Origin: Dastarcus helophoroides
Lineage: Eukaryota; Arthropoda; Insecta; Coleoptera; Bothrideridae
Direction of reading: 5' to 3'
Assembly (NCBI GenBank): GCA_028583605.1
Contig: CM053327.1
Location: 19,331,629 to 19,395,628, forward strand
DNA length: 64,000 nt
Shown here piece by piece: positions 48,190-58,430 of the stretch (position 1 is its first letter; every line of letters starts with the position of its first letter). A model generated the notes under the pieces. The model was given only the letters and a program-made list of their open reading frames with translations, did not search any database and was not told where the DNA came from. A program made the translations under genes and the position numbers.

Positions 48190-49300
48190 CGGGTGACGTT
48201 CGTGTTGTCAAATTTTTAGGCTCGTGTTTGTGGGTATTTGTGAGGTTTACGTAATAGTGCTGTTGAATGACGTACTTTCGTTCTTTCGTACTTCGGTCCT
48301 AATCCTAGGATTCCGACAGCAATCTTCTTCCACCTCGGAAGAGGCAACACTTTTAGCAGGTTTCGCTGGCAGAATCATTCATTCTAATCGCAACAGCTGT
48401 GCCATCAGGTAAAGCTTGTGTGTTTTAAATTTCATATATCTTCCCGATCTGTTTTTTTTTTCGTAAAATTAAAATGTGCAATTTTGAGGGAACACGTTTC
48501 CTTTATATTGTTTTGATGAATCTAATAACGCCTCGAGTATTTTTATTGGCAATTACTATTAGCTTGTTGATTTGTATTAGCCTATGTTTGAAAGTGTTTG
48601 ATACTTTTAATTATTAAAGTACATATTTAATATATTTTGGTTTGGCGATTTGATTGATGTTTAGATTTACTTTTACAAAATGGTCAGCAATAACGTATTA
48701 TTATATTTGATACCAATATTGGCAGTTGCTAGATGGTGTCAGGTTATGAACAGATTTAAGAATATTCTTGCATTTCCGATAGAATCTACAAATGCTCTTT
48801 GGTCGGTACTTTAGTATTATTGTTTTAATCAATTTATTATCGCTACTATTAGCACCAGTTTTGGAGATTAATAAATTACTTTTGATAATTTAAAAGTTCT
48901 GCAGACCTTCAGCTAAGTTTCCTTCGAGCATTCGTTCCCCAAGTTTTATTTGGATTTGCCTTTTCAGATATTATTTTGATTTAATTTAAGTATACCGCAG
49001 CTGGAAGGTCTCAACCTGTTTTTCAGCCTTTTTTTGTTTGTTTGTTTATTAAAGATTATGTTACGGTCCGATTAATGGTTTCATGCGCTTCGAATGCGCC
49101 CACATTCTCAACATAGTTAGAGTATCTTGATAGGAGGAGTTGCAATTGTAAGTAGGTGCTCGTTGATCACCCTGTGGTTTTGTTACAAGTGAGTGCGAAT
49201 TCATTGGGACTATTCCGAGTGTTGGCAAATATAGCTTTCTCGATATGGCTTTCGAAGACGGGGAAAATTCTCTACCGGTCACATTTCAGTTTTAGTCTTT
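48190..49300. other. Patchy higher-GC sequence upstream of the 14-3-3-like gene
   Basis: Two patches (about 48230-48420 and 49060-49290) have richer composition than the surroundings. The first is open for 62 codons (+) and ends at a good splice-donor-like CAG/GTAAAG (about 48410). The second is open for 73 codons (-). I recognise neither. They could be untranslated exons, old element scraps or regulatory sequence. Confidence 0.3.
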
Positions 49301-49654
49301 CGCCTTTTTTTGGAGTTTTGATTGGATCCTAAAATGAGGTTAATATAGACATGTGAATACTTTTTAATTTTTAGGCCTCTCTATGTACTAGAACATACTG
49401 TAAAAATAGCACTCTTTCGTGGCAGTTTTTACTGTTTAACATTTTTTGGATTTTTTTTCTTCATTTTAAATTTATTTATATAGTACTTTTTAAATTATTT
49501 GGTTAATATTTATGAATAGGATTTTCACGTGATAGTATCAATCAATAAATTGATTTTTTTATATGTATACATATTTAGAACCTACCAAACTGCAATAAAG
49601 CTTAAAATGATTTAACAAACAGTACAGCTCTAAATATGTAATAAAACTTAAAGC

Positions 49655-51354
49655 ATGGTTTATATTCGCAGCGACCTAATAAACTTAATCAATACAGACA
49701 ATTATGATACGATACTAAAATTTACGAAGACACATATGTCTATTAAAATTTTGAAAAGTTGTATCATTTATGAAAATAAACTTTCACTTAAGAGATCAAG
49801 CATGTGTGATATAATTTTCCAGTTAAATTGTCGATGCAAAAATTTAAAGCTGCATTGACTGAACACTATTCAAATATGAAAGGGTTTCATTAGCTACACC
49901 ATATGAACCAAGATAATTTAATTGTGGTAGCCATTGTTTACTTTGACGCTTTTTCTAATATTAGATTACTGTTCGATATTTATTTTCTATTGCATTTGTT
50001 TCGCAGGCGTGTTGAATATTTTTGATGTGTAGGTGCAAAAGTAAATCATTTATATTATTCTTTCTGTAAAATAATTAATTATATAATTAATAATTAACTA
50101 TTATTACGACTTGGTTATGTGCGATGCAACTTAAGTCACAAAGGTCGTTGGTAATAAGGCAATTATCGAAAGATTCGAATTTCAAATAACCTAAATATAA
50201 GGATGGCTTTATGAAAATTGGAACTCCCTATAGACGAAAATGTATATTCTTATCTAATCCTAAGTAAACAAAGTAATCTTTAGGGAGCGTTTAGATTGGA
50301 CACTTTATTCCATGCATTTCTCTCTGACATAAGTGTCAACTATCCTGAGAGAAGCTATCCGAAACTTATCTACATAGCTGGGAAGAGATAGCTTCTCTCA
50401 GGATAGTTGATACGTCAGAGAGAAAATAGAGAGAAATATACGGAATAAATTGTAGTGTAAACGCAAATCTAGAAACCTTGTAAGGACACCAAATATTAAA
50501 AAAATATTATGTTACTATTGAAAAAATTGCATTTGCTATTATACGAAAAAATTATACTTTATCGCAAATCTTGTAAAATGATACCAACGAGTCCTGTTAA
50601 TAACTTTTATTTACTTTTTAAATTTATATTATATTTGCACTCCTACCTCTCCTTTGGTAAGCCACATATTTTGAAATTACATTGATGATATTGTAATTCT
50701 GTGGTGCATAGTGACTCTCAGACGTCAAAAATGACAAGCTAAATCAAACATTCAAAATGTAAAAAACTATTTCATTACTTCTTAATTTCCGTTTTTAAAC
50801 ATACTATACGCCCCTCATGTCGTATTAAATAGAAAAATAGAATGCTGACCATCGAGCAAATTAGTAAGCCAGAGTTCGAAGCAAGATTGTTTAGAAAATT
50901 TCTGAATGAGGTAGAATCCACCAACCAAACGAGTTGCAAGAAATTTTTGAGGAAATATCACTACAAATTTCCCGTATCAGAAGATCCCCACACACACCTT
51001 CGCATACTTCACCTGCGAGGAAAAATTTGCCAAAGATTGTGCAATGCTGCATCTGCTGCAAATAGGCACCTAATTACTACTTACATGACCAAGACATATT
51101 ACAAGGCATATGTGATTGCAATGAAGAAATTACATGCAACCAACATTGAGAGGATTAAATTTACATTGACTTACGGCATATTTTTAAGAGAGGTGAAACA
51201 TCTTCCTAATCTGGCTTACAACGTTCTCACTAAGACACTAAGAGCAGCCATTACTTGCCTACCATCTTCAGCAGAGGAAGATGCTATTGAAATTATTGAA
51301 GGTCTAAGGGATTTGTCAGCTAAACTAAATGAGTGGGAATTACTAGAGACATGA
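49655..51354 (+). CDS. Highly divergent 14-3-3-like protein (two exons)
   Basis: Exon 1 is 49655-49821 and exon 2 is 50841-51354. The intron is GT-AG, and the CA|A junction restores codon 56 in frame, giving 226 residues; epsilon-type 14-3-3 proteins have about 255-262. Visible matches to 14-3-3: RSDL (5-8, REDL) and NYD (16-18, RYD); YENKLSLKRSS (39-49, YKNVIGARRAS); IEQ (60-62); RKF..EVE (74-81, REY..VET); HLRG (113-116, YKMKG); YYKAYVIAMKKL (142-153, epsilon-like YKAASDIAMTEL); ERIKFTLTYGIFLREV (159-174, IRLGLALNFSVFYYEI); and EIIEGLRDL....NEW (206-221, LIMQLLRDNLTLW). The helical scaffold is retained while groove residues are mostly changed. A Kozak-like AAGCATGG sets the start. 14-3-3 proteins are dimeric cytosolic adaptors for phosphoproteins; whether this one binds phosphopeptides is doubtful. 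It could be a fast-evolving paralogue or an ageing pseudogene, though both exons are free of stops. Confidence 0.8.
50287..50464. mobile_element. MITE-like hairpin in the 14-3-3-like intron
   Basis: The arms 50287-50359 and 50387-50464 are reverse complements around a 27-bp spacer. The inner ~20 bp are nearly perfect (TCAACTATCCTGAGAGAAGC and its complement); the outer tips share GCGTTTA and TTTATTCC. The right arm has an ~11-bp partial duplication. No clear target duplication. Noncoding. Confidence 0.8.
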
Positions 51355-51387
51355 GGGTGTATTTATTAGCAACCATAATTTAACATT

Positions 51388-51393
51388 AATAAA
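51388..51393 (+). terminator. Polyadenylation signal of the 14-3-3-like gene
   Basis: AATAAA lies 34 bp after the stop codon, a plausible position for a short 3' UTR. In such AT-rich DNA the hexamer is common, so this is only supportive. Confidence 0.4.
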
Positions 51394-51479
51394 TGACCAC
51401 CATTAAGAAGATTAAGAGTTTTATTTGCAGTTACGATCTGTATTAATGGATAGTCAGTTAATGAGTTATATATTTTTAG

Positions 51480-51819
51480 TACAAGATATATGTAGGTACC
51501 ATCATGTCAAAAAATGAACAAAAGTGTTCGATGTTTCGCCCACCATCTTAGAGGGCTTCTTCACGAACAAAAAAACCAACAAAGGAAAATTACAAAAATA
51601 CAAAGAAAATATACAAGAAATGAACAACAAAATTTAAAACATCAGAGCACGTAACTCATTGCCAAAATGTCCACCATACCAGAGGCGAAATTGTTCCTGA
51701 AGAAGCCCCCTACGATGGTGGGAGAAACGTCGAAAACTTTTACTAGTCCTTCGACACGGTTCAATACCTGAAGAAGTATATCTTGTACTGACTCTGGCCG
51801 TGGAAACCTTATTTGAAAA
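51480..51819. mobile_element. Fold-back element with 12-bp target duplication, copy 2
   Basis: Flanked by ATATATTTTTAG at 51468-51479 and 51820-51831. The left arm (about 51480-51570) pairs with the right arm (about 51690-51790): TACAAGATATA versus TATATCTTGTA, AGTGTTCGATGTTTCGCCCA, and GAGGGCTTCTTCACGAAC. The same unpaired tail as in copy 1 (CTCTGGCCGTGGAAACCTT) follows. The central ~120 bp differ from copy 1 except for AACATCAGAGCACG. It sits about 100 bp past the 14-3-3-like stop codon. Confidence 0.88.
51693..51735 (+). ncRNA. Hammerhead-ribozyme-like motif (copy 2, right arm)
   Basis: GTTC, CTGAAGA, a GCCCCC-loop-GGTGGG hairpin, GAAAC, GTC, GAAA. It has the same order as in copy 1, with the stem II closing base and the last base of stem I altered. 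A mutated counterpart lies in the left arm at 51526-51568 (-), where the core C is G. Confidence 0.35.
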
Positions 51820-52331
51820 ATATATTTTTAGGTTTAAAAATAATATCGCAGCAACACTGAAATATAATAATGTGATTCAACCTAATTTTATTAATGAAGC
51901 CCAACATATTTGACTTACTTTTCACAACGAAGGTTGTGTTTAATTTTTTTAGTAACAACATTTTTTAATTGCAGATACATTGAGTTCGTTACATGTAGTT
52001 TCGAGATCCCTGCACTATCTATAAAGCAGAGACCTGGTTAACGCGGTGGCTTTAACTCAAACTTATCATTATTCTTTTGAAGATGCAGTTGGGTGTTGCT
52101 ATCTGACAATACCGTCTTCTGCGTATATTATTAAATATCCGGAGGATTGTGTGTTATTTTTGCCCCGATCGTTTTACCTAAAATCATCAAGTTATACTAT
52201 ATTAAGGCAATTGCAGATCCCTAAATTATTACAATGATGTTTTGGTAAAATTTTACCTTTGGAGAGTGGTAAGAATTTTTACTTAGTCTGATCATCAAGC
52301 TTATTCTTTCGTATCATATATGTACAATGTA

Positions 52332-53352
52332 CACTATCGTCCAAAAATTTGGAAGCAGGTACATTTTTGTAGAAGGAAAGATCAGGAGGGTCCAAAATCA
52401 CTTCAAAACAATAAGACGAGTTTCTTAATTGTGTTTTTAAACAACATCGACTTTAAACTGCCTCCAAATTACTTCTACTTTAAATGAGACGTGTGGAAAT
52501 CCAGTCTGGACTATGAGTATTCGGAAGCATTTACTGTCTTTTGACTTAAGAGTACATGTACTCATTAAAAAACTTAAACTAACAGCTAAACATACGGAAC
52601 ATAAATCAGAATAAGTTAAAAATAAAGATTTGACAACTGATCAGTGGGATACAGTTCTTTGGATGGATGGAATACAAATTTTAGTTATTGGGATCTAACA
52701 GGAGAGTATTTGCGCCCCGATCAAAAAACAAAAGAACATCGGAAGTGTCTACAGTGCCAAATGTCAACATTGGTGTTGGTAACCTAATGGTTTATGGGTG
52801 ATCCGGAGGCAGCAAATCCGGGAAAATTAAGCAGAACGTGAATTACATAAAAAAGGATATCAAAATATCAAATACGATACGGTTAGAATTAAATAATGTT
52901 GGCTGTTATTTTACGTTTCATTAAGACAATGATCCAAAGAACCCCTTTAAAGGTTCAAAGTCTTTGTTCAAAGAAAGAAAGACGAAAAAAGGTCAGAAAT
53001 AATGAAATTTCCTTTCAATCCCCAGATCTGTCTCCCATAGAGTTACTATAGGGTAAACTATAGATAGGAATGTCAACAATCGTTTGCCTTCCCGTTCCGA
53101 AAAATTGTAGAGATACGCACAAAACGAATGCCATAATCTGACGCATGCATATTCAAACATGTTTAATTAATATAATGCACAAACATTTGTGAGTGGGTAA
53201 TAAAACGGAAAAGTGGTCATTCCGATGAAGCAAGGGTTTAATATTTATCTGTAAGTTATTAAACAATAGACTTATTTTAACATGTTCTATTTAGTTTGTT
53301 ATAATGTTTTTATTCATTGTTTATAGTGCTTCCAAACGTTTGGACGGTAGTA
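52332..53352 (+). mobile_element. Tc1-like DNA transposon, degenerate
   Basis: Inverted ends: CACTATCGTCCAAAAATTTG at the left, CAAACGTTTGGACGGTAGTA at the right. TA lies outside both (52330-52331 and 53353-53354). At 1.02 kb it is shorter than a full Tc1, implying internal deletions. The transposase remnant reads on the plus strand. Confidence 0.9.
52560..53160 (+). pseudogene. Tc1-like transposase pseudogene
   Basis: Plus-strand frames give LTTDQWDTVLWMDGIQI (Tc1: WxxVLWSDES, first Asp), RRVFVRRSKNKRTSEVSTVP, NLMVYG (VMVWG), HXDNDPKNPFKGSKS (QDNDPKHTSK, second Asp), and then a decayed SPDLSPIELLWG block near 53022-53055. Stops and shifts throughout; the N-terminal DNA-binding part is missing. 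Confidence 0.85.
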
Positions 53353-53359
53353 TATATAC

Positions 53360-54580
53360 ATTACTTTGGCTTAAAATGGACCTTACTCAATTTTAGTTTA
53401 AGGAAGTCTTTTCAGATTCTTTACATCGTTTTTTCTTTTCTTATAATAGAGCTGAGACATCAAGTTTCGTTAATCCTGTACATTGCAGCACAAGCCTTTT
53501 TCAAGGAAATCATTGAAATTTTCGAAGTTACAAAATATCACCCATTGGTTGGAAGACCGATTGCGTTGTGCATAATAAATTTTTTATAAATGTTATGTCC
53601 CACCTTATCTGCAATACATTAAAATATTGGAAAAAAAACTTACAGAGAAGCTCAATTTTACTCAGAGGAAACACATTACGGAAATTAATATGTCAAGGCA
53701 GAGCATCATGCTTAAAATACCAGTTTGTTGCTTTAATTGAATTTTTAGAAGATGCGTAACATACCAAAAGAATATTTTCCCCTCCGTCCTCTCATTCAAG
53801 TAACTTATAAAGAATTTCGTGAACTAATTATGGAATAATGCCGATGTTTACATGAATATTAATTCTTGTCAGCTGGATAATATTTTTACATACATATGTA
53901 TGGTATACATTGAAAATGGCATAAATTAGAAAATATAAAAATTAATGAAATGAAATATATTTTCTCCGAAATCTTCTTAACAGAAACATTTATTCCAATA
54001 AACGTCATAAAAGACAAATACTTGACTTTAATTGTAAAAAATTTTCTCATTTTTAAAACTCGTTTATAATATTTAATCCAACTTTCCTTCAGACTGATTT
54101 GCAGTAAAACTTTAGAACAGAAAGATGTAGAGCAATTTAACACTGTTGAACGTTAAGCTGGAAAAATTATTCCTTAGAATTTCCACCTATTTCTTGTGAA
54201 ACTAACTTTATTATGCAAGTAATGTAGAGAATAATGACTAATTAGGAGAAATACAGTAAAAGATATGATTATTTCATGCCACAGTTTTACTGGTTGAGGT
54301 TTTTTTATGTAGTTTATTTTTGAATAAGAGCACCGTCTCATTTTTATAGTTTTTTAAACATTTATGGTCGCAATATTTTTATGGCAAGGTGGAAATCAGA
54401 TGAAAGATACACCGACAAGGTTGTTTGCTTACAACCTTTGATCAATTCTAGATAATTTTAAAATTTTCATAGAAATTCGCCTTTAGTAGTAAAACTTATA
54501 TAGGGTGTCTGGGTGTCCCAATCATAATGACATTAATTTTAAGAAAAGATAGAGGTAGAGAGAAGGTTTTTTAACCCAGT
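53360..54580. other. Intergenic, nothing recognised
   Basis: AT-rich with short uninformative open frames. A GGGTGTCTGGGTGTCCCAAT word near 54505 resembles an element end, with no partner found. Confidence 0.35.
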
Positions 54581-54582
54581 GT

Positions 54583-55372
54583 TGGTGCGGTGGAGTTTAG
54601 CTAAGTCATTGGTACAGTGGGATATGAGGCTACACATACTGTGTACAGTAAGTTATAATGCTAAACATGTTGTTTACGATAGAATATGGACCGGAAAAAA
54701 CTGTAAAATCAATTAATTTGAATGCAGAAATATATCAAAGTAAAATAAAATCAAATATGATCAAAAAATTTAAAAAATAGTTTTATACAAAATTATATAG
54801 AGATGGGGTTAAGCTATGAAAATAAATTTTATTTTAAAAAAATCCTATATTGCCAAGTAAAACTAAGTAAAACGAATCCAATTTTTTTCGATACTTCAAG
54901 TACCTACCTTATTTTATGCCACTGAATTGGGGAAGTTGTACAGATTAAAAAAATGTATAATGTACAAAGTGTTTTTTACCTTTGAGGACATTAAGGGTAG
55001 TAGGATTATTATTTTTATGACTTTGACCTTTTATAAGTTCATGTAGTGCAGCAAATTAAAAGATTTTATCATTATAAATGAAAAAGGTGTGTAGAATGAG
55101 TTTATTACATGTGGTATATTTGAAAAAATTGAGGGATATACAAATAAAAAATTATAACCCGATCTGTAGGGTAAGATGTGATATCCGTACTCTGAACTAA
55201 CTACTTATAACTTTCATAGCGATTCTTTGAAGACTGAAATTGGCACCTTTTTTCATGATAAAACATATAAAATAAAGATACAAGAAGACTTGTGAAGCTG
55301 TCGTGCGTGTGCATTATACTATAACGTTCTAAAGTAAGTTGTGGTATATTGTACCCCACCGTACCGAGACCG
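54583..55372. repeat. Possible decayed DNA element with GGTACGGTGGGGTA-type ends
   Basis: Left: GGTGCGGTGGAGTTTAG (about 54583) and GGTACAGTGGGATA (about 54611). Right: the complement of GGTACGGTGGGGTACAAT (about 55347-55364). Weak internal matches (AAGTTATAATGC near the left, AACGTTATAGTATAATGC in complement near the right) support an inverted pair. No coding frame. Confidence 0.35.
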
Positions 55373-55379
55373 GGTAAAT

Positions 55380-56040
55380 GTAGGGTGTTTTAAGCAGCTT
55401 TGAATAGTCGCTAAACCTGAGGACTAAACGATACATACTTTTTGTTAGATCTTATGTAGAAATATTACCTAACTTTCAAATATCAAGTATACATCTAAGT
55501 TGACCTAATAAGGATAATGTCGAATTCTATTAACAGCTTTTAGATACAAAAGAAAATCTGATCTAATTAAATCGCCAATTATTCTTCATGGTAGACTCTT
55601 ATTGTCGAAAATATTATGTTTATTAATTTTATTTAACATAAATCCCGAATGTCTTTTTTGCAATCATCTCTACGTTTCAACGGTGGGTTTTAAGCCATCC
55701 AATAATATACGGTTTTACATTTCAGTTTTAAATCAACTTGTAATTAATATTCAGATTGTTTGTTCTGACTTTTTAACGATGCAGGAGAACCTTTTGATGT
55801 ATGTTTCATTTATGAGCTATGATTCGCTTTAAATTTAAAAAGCAAATCGTCACTTAACAAAGTTTGATTATAGGAAACGTATCAACTGTTTTGAGACCAA
55901 ACAAAAAATGGACAGTTATGGGAACTACCGCTATAACAGTGTTACTTTTTTTTTTGAATTTTTCAATTGAAATATCAAAAATAAAAATACCATAAATTGT
56001 AAATTAAAATTGTTATTTCTAGTTTTTATATCTGTTATAT
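55380..56040. other. Intergenic, nothing recognised
   Basis: AT-rich; an unremarkable 76-codon frame at 55602-55832 matches no family I know. Confidence 0.35.
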
Positions 56041-56059
56041 TTCATATACGCTTCTTTAG

Positions 56060-57310
56060 TATGGTGGCCAAAAATAATGAAAAAGACAGCACAAAAACAA
56101 GTGAACATAGTTCAAAGGGATGCATGTCTGGGCATAACAGGCGCAATAAACACCTGCCCAACAGCAGCAATGGGGCAATGCTAGGTTTAACTCCTCTTCA
56201 CCTTTTAGTGAAGAGGGAAGCGATCAAAGGAGCCTCAAGATTACTACAATGAAAACAATTTAAAGAAGGAGACTTCGGTGGTCACATGGGAATTCTCAAG
56301 GAATGTAGCCCGGTGATTTTAGCAAAATCGGTTGATTACATGCAACCCAGGTACGAATTTGATCATTCTTTTGAGGTGGACTTAGATAGCCACACTGACG
56401 CTCAATCAGTACCTGAGGAAACACACAAATTATCCATCTGGTTTACAGATGGATCAAAGACAGTACATGGGACTGGAGTGGGAATTTATGGCCCTAACTA
56501 TAGGTTTTCTAAAGCCTTGGGAAAAGATCCAACTGTCTTTCAAACTGCAATGGAACTCTGCGCCTACGAGTGTCTTCGAAGAAGCCTGAAAGGAACAAAG
56601 ATCTACATTAACTCTGACAGCCAAGCGGCAATAAAGGCTCTCAGCAGCTGCCTTGTCAAATCCAAACTAGTTTGGGACTGTCAACAAACGTTAAAGCAAC
56701 TGGCTAAACACAACAGGATCAGCCTTAAGTGGGTGCCAGGGCACAAAGGAATACAAGAAAATGAAGCTGCGGACCAACTCGCTAGAGAAGGATCTGCATC
56801 ATCATTTCTTGGACCGAAACCGGCTTTTGGTTTCTCCAAAAGTCAAATCAACAATGGGGTCAAAAAATGGGAAACAAAGTCGAGAATCTCCCACTGGAGA
56901 CTATATCCAGGATTACGGCAGGTAAAAAGATTCATATCTGGAACACTTGGGTCTACTTAGAACTCAGCAAATCTGAATTGAGGATACTAACCGGCCTCTT
57001 AACAGGACATTGCCCTATGAGGTACCACCTCAAGAAAATGGGTCAGGCTGAAACAGACCTATGTAGCTTTTGCGCAGAAACTGCGGAAACTGCAGAACAT
57101 GTGCTAAAAGGCACGTCCAATTTGTATGGGCGTCCTTAGACCCCTTAGATGTGGAAAAACTCAATCCCAGGTCCATAATAAACTTCTACAAGAGTTTGAA
57201 CCTGGGAACTATATAGATCAGGGTATGCACAAAAGATCTCCTTAGGTCGAGGTGCGGGGTGGACGAAGAGAAACACGAAACGACCCATATATAATCTAAT
57301 CTAATCTGTT
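56060..57310 (+). mobile_element. 3' half of a non-LTR retrotransposon with RNase H domain
   Basis: The segment starts in the RT thumb region: DACLGITGAINTCPTAAMGA, LLGLTPLHLLVKREAIKGAS. It continues with an RNase H domain, then a C-terminal region with ELRILTGLLTGHCPMRYHLK and a Cys-His finger (LCSFCAETAETAEHVL). It ends in a tail of TAATC repeats (about 57293-57306). This layout is typical of R1/I/LOA-like elements. It is 5'-truncated and has shifts near 56255, 56945 and 57125. Confidence 0.88.
56286..56960 (+). pseudogene. RNase H domain of the non-LTR element (open for 224 codons)
   Basis: RNase H cleaves RNA in RNA-DNA hybrids during reverse transcription. The frame carries all four catalytic carboxylates in context: FTDGSKT (Asp55), QTAMELCA (Glu90), NSDSQAAI (Asp111) and NEAADQLA (Asp163), plus WVPGHKG with the conserved His153. 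The reading is lost at about 56940 and resumes in another frame. It is unusually well preserved beside the other RT remnants here, suggesting a younger insertion. The starting ATG is internal to the original ORF2. Confidence 0.88.
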
Positions 57311-57314
57311 ATAT

Positions 57315-58205
57315 TTGTATACGATTTAGTTTTTAATATTGTCTACTTTGGGTTATTGCATATTAAAAAACTTGTCACACTATCTAAATTCTATATTTGC
57401 ATAGAAACATTTTAATTTGAATTATCTCAATACTGCCAATAATCAGTTACTGCAGTCTACCTTGAATGAGTCGATATAAAAAATATGTAGAATTAATTTT
57501 AAAAATTCAAATATATTAAAACAATTTTACCTTTATGTATCTATCAATAAGTGCTTTATAGACAGCTTTCCACGCCATTTGTATTTATAAAGAAATAATT
57601 TACTCAGCAACATTCAAATGATACATTAAATTTCGGTCATAAAAAAATTCAAAGTGTTATTAATTATTGATACCATTAGAAAATCCATTCCTTCTGAGTT
57701 CAATTAAACTGAGTAAATGTTGAAAACATTTTGAACCCATTCTTAAAAACGTTTACAGCGGCCTCACAATTGCCTTCTTGAAGTTCCTAATTCATTAGAT
57801 TTCAACTGCCTTTTCTATAATCGAGGTTTCGCTCACTAACGTCTATTTCTGTATAAATAAACAGCTACTGCAACGTAATATAAAGCTGCTTATCGTGTCT
57901 TTTTAATTGTCACCTGTACGAAATTCTAATCTCAAAAATACCATAAACGAATTAATTAGTGAAACAAATAACCTCCAAAATTGACAGCGTTTCGCGTGAG
58001 GCATGTCTTTATTGCAGTTATCTCGCATGGCGCATTTCAAATTACGCCCGTCAGTCTACCACAACTTTGCCAGCATTTTTTCTTTTCTAATGTAGGCAAT
58101 TTTTGCTTACGGAGAGAATAGGATAATAATCAAATTAAAACACAATTTAAACAATTATAGTATGATCATTTTTGCACATTCAATTTACGTGTAGGGGTAG
58201 ATTAT
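57315..58205. other. Intergenic, nothing recognised
   Basis: AT-rich, no supported feature. Confidence 0.35.
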
Positions 58206-58206
58206 C

Positions 58207-58430
58207 TGGCAAGTAGTTCAAAGCGGCGTTTTTTGGTAACGTGAAACTAGTTGTTTGTCCCTGCCTTTAATGGCTTACGCGCCTAAAGGAAGTTTTCACT
58301 TCCAAAATGTATCAAATATGAGTTTTCGGCCATTTTAAATTGGGTGGGAAGTTATACCAAGTTTGACACCAGTTTGAAGTTCATTAGCTCCATAATATTC
58401 AACGAACATTACTCGATGGCAAGTTTTAGC
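58207..58430 (+). repeat. Dispersed repeat, partner of 38312-38600
   Basis: It shares AGTAGTTCAAA, GGTAACGTGAA, GTTTGTC, CGCCTAAAGGAAGTTTTCAC and CCATAATATTCA in the same order with the other copy. Confidence 0.6.

Noticed and set aside
50842..51354. A single-exon 170-residue gene
   Set aside because: It lacks the N-terminal third of the 14-3-3 fold. The missing part is found in frame at 49655-49821, so a two-exon model is better.
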